A DNA stretch of 64,000 bases from Alcaligenes ammonioxydans (GTDB taxonomy: Bacteria; Pseudomonadota; Gammaproteobacteria; Burkholderiales; Burkholderiaceae_B), in assembly GCF_019343455.1 (NCBI RefSeq), contig NZ_CP049362.1, positions 3,162,001 to 3,226,000 of the forward strand, in the 5' to 3' direction. Shown here piece by piece: positions 58,988 to 64,000 of the stretch (within the stretch, counting starts at the first letter, position 1; each line of letters starts with the position of its first letter). The notes beneath the pieces were generated by a model. That model was not told the origin of the DNA. It worked only from the letters and a program-made list of their open reading frames with translations, and made no database searches. A program made the position numbers and the translations under genes.

Positions 58988-59544
58988 AACTGACAAACAG
59001 CCTTGTCTCAACCCTGCCCTGGCGGCGCGTCGCCCTGGGACTGACACTTATGGGCACCCTGGCCGGATGCGTGGGACCCACGGTGCAGGACTATGCCCAG
59101 GAACGCCCCGAATTGGACCTGCGTCAATATTTCAACGGCCCCCTGACGGCCCACGGCCTGTTCACAGACCGTTCCGGCAAAGTGGTCAAGCGCTTTACCG
59201 TGCGCATGACGGGCACCTGGAAGGGCGATGAAGGCGTGCTCGACGAACACTTTGTCTACAGCGATGGCACCACTCAGCAACGGATCTGGCATTTGAAGCA
59301 TCTGGGTGATGGCCGCTACAGCGGACGCGCTGACGATGTGGTCGGCCAGGCCCAGGGCCAGACCGCGGGCAACGCCTTTCATTGGAATTACGTGCTGGCA
59401 CTGCCGGTGGACGGCAAGGTCTGGAACGTGAACATGGATGACTGGATGTACTTGATGGATGGCCGCACCATGCTCAACCGCGCCGCCATGAGCAAATTCG
59501 GCATTCATCTGGGGGATGTGACACTGTCCTTCATGAAGGAGTAA
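58984..59544 (+). CDS. DUF3833 family lipoprotein
   Basis: The 186-residue precursor has a lipobox (TLAGC, Cys at about 28) and the DUF3833 pattern LDLRQYFNGPLTAHGLFTDRSG, WHLKHLGDGRYSGRADDVVG and LPVDGKVWNVNMDDWMYLMD. The fold resembles lipocalin-like carriers, so it may hold a hydrophobic ligand at the outer membrane; this is inference. It is a regular member of the flavoprotein-DUF1365-CFA cluster. ATG 58984 overlaps the MFS stop; the open extension to 58774 is within MFS. Confidence 0.87.
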   Translation: MKLTNSLVSTLPWRRVALGLTLMGTLAGCVGPTVQDYAQERPELDLRQYFNGPLTAHGLFTDRSGKVVKRFTVRMTGTWKGDEGVLDEHFVYSDGTTQQRIWHLKHLGDGRYSGRADDVVGQAQGQTAGNAFHWNYVLALPVDGKVWNVNMDDWMYLMDGRTMLNRAAMSKFGIHLGDVTLSFMKE

Positions 59545-59549
59545 GTGTG

Positions 59550-60341
59550 ATGACACTGCTACACGCAAAACTCAATCCGCCGCTCAGTCACTGGCAAGGA
59601 AAATACGCCTGGATTGTCGGTGCCTCATCAGGCATAGGCAGAGCCACCGCGGAGGCGCTTCATGCGCAAGGCGCGCAGGTCATTGTCTCGGCCAGAGACG
59701 CCGATGCACTGCACGAGCTGGCCAAAGGCCGAAACGGGTTTGTCGTCGTCCCGCTGGATGTCACCGAACCTGAAACGCTGGCTGCGGCCAAGCTGAAAGT
59801 TCAAGCCTGCGTCGATATTGCTCCCGATCTGGTGCTGTATTGCGCAGGCAGGTACCTGCCACAACGGGCGACCGAGTTCAATCTTCTGGAGATGCAGAAA
59901 CATCTGGCAGTCAATTATGTGGGTGCGCTGCATCTGCTCGATGCGGTCATCCCGATGCTGCTTGAGGCCGGACGCGGCCACCTGGCCCTGGTGGGTAGCG
60001 TGGCGGGCTACCGCGGGCTGCCAATGTCCCTGGCCTATGGGCCCACCAAAGCCGCACTGAATAATCTGGCGGAGAACCTCTATTTGGATCTGCACCCGTT
60101 GGGACTGGGCATTTCCATTATCAACCCCGGCTTTGTAGACACCCCGCTGACCGCCCAAAACAGCTTCAAAATGCCCGCGCTCATCACCCCTGAAGAAGCC
60201 GCCCGTCATATCTTGCACGGCTGGAAACAGGGGCAGTTTGAAATGAACTTCCCCCGTCGTTTTACCCGCTGGGTAAAGCTCATGCGATGCCTGCCCGATA
60301 GCTGGTACTTTTCGGCGGTACGTCGTGTCACTGGAATGTAA
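59550..60341 (+). CDS. Short-chain dehydrogenase/reductase
   Basis: This 263-residue SDR has the NAD(P) motif VGASSGIGRATAEAL (TGxxxGxG-like), LYCAGRY, the catalytic serine in LVGSVAGYRG and the YGPTKAAL motif (Tyr-x-x-x-Lys). INPGFVDTPLT is the classical C-terminal loop. A good ribosome site (AAGGAG) precedes it. In this cluster it may reduce or oxidise a modified acyl product; the substrate is not known. Confidence 0.88.
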   Translation: MTLLHAKLNPPLSHWQGKYAWIVGASSGIGRATAEALHAQGAQVIVSARDADALHELAKGRNGFVVVPLDVTEPETLAAAKLKVQACVDIAPDLVLYCAGRYLPQRATEFNLLEMQKHLAVNYVGALHLLDAVIPMLLEAGRGHLALVGSVAGYRGLPMSLAYGPTKAALNNLAENLYLDLHPLGLGISIINPGFVDTPLTAQNSFKMPALITPEEAARHILHGWKQGQFEMNFPRRFTRWVKLMRCLPDSWYFSAVRRVTGM

Positions 60342-60353
60342 ACGCAGCCGCAC

Positions 60354-61913
60354 ATGGAGACAGCACGCCACGCGCACTACCGCGCCCACACTCTGCGCCT
60401 GATACTGGGCGACCAGCTCAACCCACAGCACAGTTGGTTCCAGCAGGTGGACAGGCAGGTGGTTTATGTACTGATGGAGGTGCGTCAGGAAACCGATTAC
60501 GTCTTGCATCATGCACAGAAAATTCTGGCCATTTTCGCTGCAATGCGCGACTTTGCGCAGCAGTTGCGAGCCGCTGGCCATCGGGTGCGTTATGTGACAT
60601 TTGAAGACCCCAGCAACCGTCACTCCATCCCCGACAATCTGACGGCACTCGCGGCGCATTACGGTGTGCGCCAGGTGCAATGGCAACACGCTGACGAATG
60701 GCGACTGGATACTCAATTGCAACAGTGGGCGGACACGCAGGCCCTGACTTGCTCAGCGGTGGATAGTGAACACTTTCTGACCAGTCGTAATGAACTGGCC
60801 ACTCAGATGCGCGGTCGTCGTCAATGGCTGATGGAGCATTTCTATCGCCGTATGCGCCGCCGATACCGGTTGCTGCTGGATAATCATGAACAGCCGGTCG
60901 GTGGCAAGTGGAACTTTGACCATGAGAACCGCAAACCCTGGCGTGGCACACCGGCTGAACCCACTGACTGGCGGCCCTGCCACGACCACCGTGTGCTTTG
61001 GGAAAAGCTGCAGCGTTGTGATGTGCCCAGCTTCGGCGACCCCCAGGCCAACGCCTTTCGCTGGCCACTGAATCGCCAGGAAGCGCTGAGCTGTCTGAAA
61101 GCCTTCATCACCCATGCACTGCCGCATTTTGGCGACTACGAAGATGCCATGTCCAGCCAAGCACCACGGCTGTTTCACTCCCTGCTCTCGTTTTCCCTGA
61201 ACGTCAAAATGCTCCACCCGCTTGAGGTGCTGGAACGGGCCGAACGGGCCTGGCGGGAAGGTCAGGCTCCTTTGGCTGCCGTGGAAGGCTTTACACGTCA
61301 AATACTGGGTTGGCGCGAATACGTGCGCGGCATCTACTGGGCCCACATGCCGGGCTACGAAAGCCTCAATGCATTCGGGCACGACTTGCCGCTGCCGCAC
61401 TGGTTCTGGACAGGGAACACCCGCATGCGCTGCCTGCAACAGTGCATTCAGCAGTCCTTGCAAAGCGCTCATGCTCACCATATCCAGCGCCTGATGGTGA
61501 TCGGCAACTTTGCTCTGCTGGCTGGGCTCGACCCGGCTGCTGTCCACCGCTGGTACCTGGGCATCTACATTGACGCTTTCGAATGGGTGGAACTGCCCAA
61601 TACCCTGGGCATGAGTCAGCATGCCGACGGTGGCCTGATTGCCACCAAGCCCTATATCAGCAGCGCCGCCTATTTACACCGCATGAGCGACTACTGTCAG
61701 GGGTGTGTCTACAAGCCCACGCAGAAGACAGGGCCACACGCCTGCCCCTTCAATGCCTTGTACTGGGACTTCCTTGCCCGCAATGCCCAAGAGCTGGGTG
61801 ACAAGGGACGGATGACATTGATGTATCGCCAATGGCAGAAAATGCCTCCCGAACAACAAGCTGCTCTACGCACCCACGCAGAGCAGCTGCGCCAGAACCT
61901 GGGCACTCTGTAA
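60354..61913 (+). CDS. Iron-sulfur bacterial cryptochrome/photolyase (FeS-BCP, PhrB-like)
   Basis: The 519-residue protein starts LRLILGDQLNPQHSWF, the mark of the FeS-BCP branch of photolyases that repair (6-4) photoproducts or act as photoreceptors. Cys360, Cys448, Cys451 and Cys464 have the same spacing as the [4Fe-4S] ligands of Agrobacterium PhrB. GGKWNFDHENRKPW and NTLGMSQHADGGLIATKPY lie in the FAD-binding region. It sits between two SDR genes in the lipid operon, linking that operon to light stress. Confidence 0.9.
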   Translation: METARHAHYRAHTLRLILGDQLNPQHSWFQQVDRQVVYVLMEVRQETDYVLHHAQKILAIFAAMRDFAQQLRAAGHRVRYVTFEDPSNRHSIPDNLTALAAHYGVRQVQWQHADEWRLDTQLQQWADTQALTCSAVDSEHFLTSRNELATQMRGRRQWLMEHFYRRMRRRYRLLLDNHEQPVGGKWNFDHENRKPWRGTPAEPTDWRPCHDHRVLWEKLQRCDVPSFGDPQANAFRWPLNRQEALSCLKAFITHALPHFGDYEDAMSSQAPRLFHSLLSFSLNVKMLHPLEVLERAERAWREGQAPLAAVEGFTRQILGWREYVRGIYWAHMPGYESLNAFGHDLPLPHWFWTGNTRMRCLQQCIQQSLQSAHAHHIQRLMVIGNFALLAGLDPAAVHRWYLGIYIDAFEWVELPNTLGMSQHADGGLIATKPYISSAAYLHRMSDYCQGCVYKPTQKTGPHACPFNALYWDFLARNAQELGDKGRMTLMYRQWQKMPPEQQAALRTHAEQLRQNLGTL

Positions 61914-61939
61914 GCCCCCCACATTGACCGAGGCCTGAC

Positions 61940-62638
61940 ATGCAATCCCTGCCCACCGCTTACCGTGCTCTTATTCTGGGCGGCTCTGGCGCCATTGGCG
62001 GTGCCATGGCCGCCCAGTTGGCCGCCGACCCTCGCTGCAGCGAGCTTGTTAGCCTGCACCGGCGCAGCACACCCGCCCTGGACTTCGATCAGCCACAGAC
62101 GATCGCCGCAGCGGCCCGAACCTTGAGCACACAAGGCCCCTGGCATCTCATCGTGCTTGCGACCGGCATGCTCAGTGGTCCTACCGGGGGCCCTGAAAAG
62201 CGCTTGGCCGATCTGAATGCCGATCATCTGATGGCCAGCTTTAACACCAACGCGATAGGCCCGGCCCTGGTATTGGCCCATTTTGCACCGTTGCTGCCCA
62301 AGCACGAGCGCGGCATCCTGGCTGTGCTGTCGGCAAAGGTAGGCAGCATTGGCGATAACCGCCTGGGCGGCTGGTACAGCTACCGGGCCTCCAAGGCGGC
62401 GCTGAACATGCTGCTCAAAACCGCATCGATCGAGCTGGCACGCACCCATCCTCAAGCCGTGCTGGCCGCGCTGCACCCGGGCACTGTTACCTCAGCCTTG
62501 TCGGCTCCCTTTCGGGGCGCTCAAATCGGCCGCCCGCCTGCCGATGCGGCGCACGCGTTGCTGGCCACGCTAGACACACTCAGCCCAAAGGACAGTGGTG
62601 GTTTCTGGGCCTACAATGGTCAGGGACTGCCTTGGTAA
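61940..62638 (+). CDS. Short-chain dehydrogenase/reductase
   Basis: This 232-residue SDR has LILGGSGAIGGAMAAQLA at the start, ATGMLSG, and the active-site YRASKAALNML (Tyr-x-x-x-Lys) with SAKVGSIGDN before it. It resembles the short CsgA/YgfF-like SDR proteins. It follows the photolyase by 26 bp and precedes the epimerase-like gene. The substrate is unknown. Confidence 0.87.
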   Translation: MQSLPTAYRALILGGSGAIGGAMAAQLAADPRCSELVSLHRRSTPALDFDQPQTIAAAARTLSTQGPWHLIVLATGMLSGPTGGPEKRLADLNADHLMASFNTNAIGPALVLAHFAPLLPKHERGILAVLSAKVGSIGDNRLGGWYSYRASKAALNMLLKTASIELARTHPQAVLAALHPGTVTSALSAPFRGAQIGRPPADAAHALLATLDTLSPKDSGGFWAYNGQGLPW

Positions 62639-62671
62639 GTTCTTTGCTCACCTTCACACACGGAGAATTCC

Positions 62672-63574
62672 ATGCGCATCCTTCTGACAGGAGGCACGGG
62701 CCTCATTGGACAGGCCCTTTGCCGACACTGGCAACAACACGGCCACGAACTCTGGGTGTGGAGCCGAAAGCCCCAGCAAGTCCCCCAACTGTGCCCAGGC
62801 GCAACGGGCATCGCCGTGCTGGACGAGCTCAATGGCAGCGCGCCATTTGACGCGGTCATCAACCTGGCCGGAGCCCCAATTGCCAATCAACGCTGGACTG
62901 AGGCACGGCGCCAGCTTCTATGGCAAAGTCGGGTCGATCTGACACGCCGTCTGGTGGACTGGATGGGGCGACAAGCGTCGGTGCCCCCCGTCTTGATCTC
63001 GGGCTCAGCGGTAGGCTGGTACGGCGATGGCGGAGAGCAGCAACTGACCGAGGCCAGCGCACCGGGCAACAAGGACTTTGGCAGCCAGCTTTGCGTGGCC
63101 TGGGAGCAAGAGGCCGAACAAGCTCGCCAATGGGGGGTACGCGTGGTCTTGCTGCGTACCGCGCCCGTCTTGGCCAAAAACGCCGGGATGTTGGCTCGGC
63201 TGCTCCCCTCGTTCAGGCTGGGACTGGGTGCCAGACTGGGCGATGGGCAACAATGGATGCCGTGGATACACCTTGAAGACCAGGTCGCGCTTATCGACTA
63301 CCTATTGCACAACCAGAGCTGTGAGGGCCCTTATAACGCGTGTGCGCCTCAGCCGGTGCGCAATGCAGAGTTCACCCGCGTCCTGGCTCAGGAGCTGGGC
63401 AAGCCAGCACTGTTTCATGCCCCGGCCTGGGCGCTGCGTCTGGCCTTGGGAGAGATGTCCGTTCTGCTGCTCGGCGGGCAACATCTGATTCCGCTGCGGG
63501 CCCAGCAAGCAGGTTTCAGCTGGCGCTACCCTGATCTGTCCGAGGCCTTGAGGGATCTGCTTCACAAAGCCTGA
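62672..63574 (+). CDS. TIGR01777 family NAD(P)-binding epimerase-like protein (YfcH/SDR39U1)
   Basis: The 300-residue protein begins MRILLTGGTGLIGQALCRHW (Rossmann motif) and contains VINLAGAPIANQRWTEARRQ, ISGSAVGWYGDGGEQ and FRLGLGARLGDGQQWMPWIH, all typical of the YfcH family, whose reaction is unknown. The C-terminal DUF1731-like end (FSWRYPDLSEAL) is present. It closes the operon and is followed by a terminator-like hairpin. Confidence 0.9.
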   Translation: MRILLTGGTGLIGQALCRHWQQHGHELWVWSRKPQQVPQLCPGATGIAVLDELNGSAPFDAVINLAGAPIANQRWTEARRQLLWQSRVDLTRRLVDWMGRQASVPPVLISGSAVGWYGDGGEQQLTEASAPGNKDFGSQLCVAWEQEAEQARQWGVRVVLLRTAPVLAKNAGMLARLLPSFRLGLGARLGDGQQWMPWIHLEDQVALIDYLLHNQSCEGPYNACAPQPVRNAEFTRVLAQELGKPALFHAPAWALRLALGEMSVLLLGGQHLIPLRAQQAGFSWRYPDLSEALRDLLHKA

Positions 63575-63630
63575 AAGCACGGTGTACAAGGACAGCGCCG
63601 CGATTTTGCCCCACGACCCTGCCCTATGAA

Positions 63631-63657
63631 ACGGCCGCGCCCAATAGGCGCGGCCGT
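63631..63657. terminator. Hairpin terminator between the operon and gltS
   Basis: ACGGCCGCGCC and GGCGCGGCCGT form a perfect 11-bp stem with a 5-base loop. The T-rich tail is weak on both strands. Confidence 0.6.
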
Positions 63658-63669
63658 CGTCTTGTCTGC

Positions 63670-64000
63670 TTAAGTCAGGAAGTTCACAAAGCCAGTGATG
63701 ATGACGGCGTTGAAAAAATCGATGAACAAGGAGCCGACCAGGGGAATCACAAAAAAGGCCTTGCGCGAAGGGCCATTATCTTCGGTGAAAGCCTGCATAT
63801 TGGCCATGGCATTAGGCGTGGCACCCATGCCGAAACCACAATGCCCGGCCGACATCACTACCGCGTCATAATCCTTGCCCATGACCTTGAATGTCACATA
63901 TCTGGCAAAGAAGAACATCAACACCGTTTGCGCAATCAGGATGACCAGCAGCGGCCCGGCCACCTCGGCCAGTTCCCACAATTTCATCACCATCAAGGCC
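63670..64000 (-). CDS. gltS: Sodium/glutamate symporter GltS, C-terminal part
   Basis: The gene runs off the right edge; only its last ~109 codons are seen. LKLWELAEVAGPLLVILIAQT-like spans, YVTFKVMGKDYDAVVMSAGHCGFGMGATPNAMANMQA (about 37 residues including the conserved GHCGFGMGATPNA) and VPLVGSLFIDFFNA match the end of GltS, which takes up glutamate with sodium. It is convergent with the lipid operon. Confidence 0.9.
   Translation of the reverse strand, partial: ALMVMKLWELAEVAGPLLVILIAQTVLMFFFARYVTFKVMGKDYDAVVMSAGHCGFGMGATPNAMANMQAFTEDNGPSRKAFFVIPLVGSLFIDFFNAVIITGFVNFLT

Overview
The window is a 64 kb piece of a betaproteobacterial chromosome, most likely from the family Alcaligenaceae (Alcaligenes or a near relative). 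This rests on GC-rich coding sequence, the standard betaproteobacterial housekeeping blocks (rplU-rpmA-obgE-proB, mreBCD-mrdA-rodA, gatCAB, ftsEX-mutY), a Bug-type tricarboxylate binding protein, and a copper nitrite reductase next to a quinol-type NO reductase. The genus is an inference from gene content; no 16S gene or tRNA was found. No prophage, insertion sequence with a transposase, or CRISPR array was seen.

Layout. 1-7.3 kb: peptidoglycan and LPS genes (mtgA end, lptG), apaH, plsC, ruvX, yqgE, rubredoxin, a degenerate ThiD, thiE and hemL. 7.3-10.2 kb: an aryl-CoA ligase facing a MarR regulator across a 731 bp AT-rich gap. 10.3-17.2 kb: argJ, two small stress-type proteins, rplU-rpmA, obgE, proB and dadA. 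17.2-21.1 kb: a winged-helix regulator with a degenerate receiver, two tandem HTH paralogues, then a TPP riboswitch and thiC. 21.1-22.15 kb: a gene-free convergent region with two inverted ~233 bp structured repeats and simple repeats. 22.2-28.3 kb: OmpA-like lipoprotein, Bug protein and the aapJQMP amino-acid ABC operon. 28.5-41.1 kb: ftsEX-mutY, the cell-shape operon, gatCAB and pyrE. 41.2-44.4 kb: LysR, DoxX, an extradiol dioxygenase-like protein and exonuclease III. 44.4-52.2 kb: denitrification island (cytochrome c, nirK, an unknown ORF plus norB, norR, a Crp/Fnr regulator, NirV-like lipoprotein). 52.3-63.6 kb: a TetR gene facing a ten-gene operon for membrane-lipid modification and light repair. 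63.7 kb to the end: truncated gltS.

How genes work together. In the denitrification island the control logic can be read directly: three GGT-N7-ACC NorR sites, a near-perfect sigma-54 promoter and one Fnr/Dnr-like box lie between norR and norB, so nitric oxide should activate norB through NorR. The 53-63 kb operon joins an amine-oxidase-like flavoprotein, DUF1365, a CFA-like methyltransferase, a chalcone-isomerase-like protein, an MFS carrier, DUF3833, short-chain dehydrogenases and an iron-sulfur photolyase. This set resembles the singlet-oxygen / furan fatty acid gene set of Rhodobacter, but here it faces a TetR regulator instead of a sigmaE-ChrR pair.

The strongest candidate for something undescribed is the inverted repeat pair at 21229-21462 and 21679-21910. 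Their cores are similar and show compensatory base changes and a predicted pseudoknot, while their long terminal arms are unrelated in sequence yet each is self-complementary. That pattern points to a structured RNA or a structure-recognised mobile element rather than a gene.
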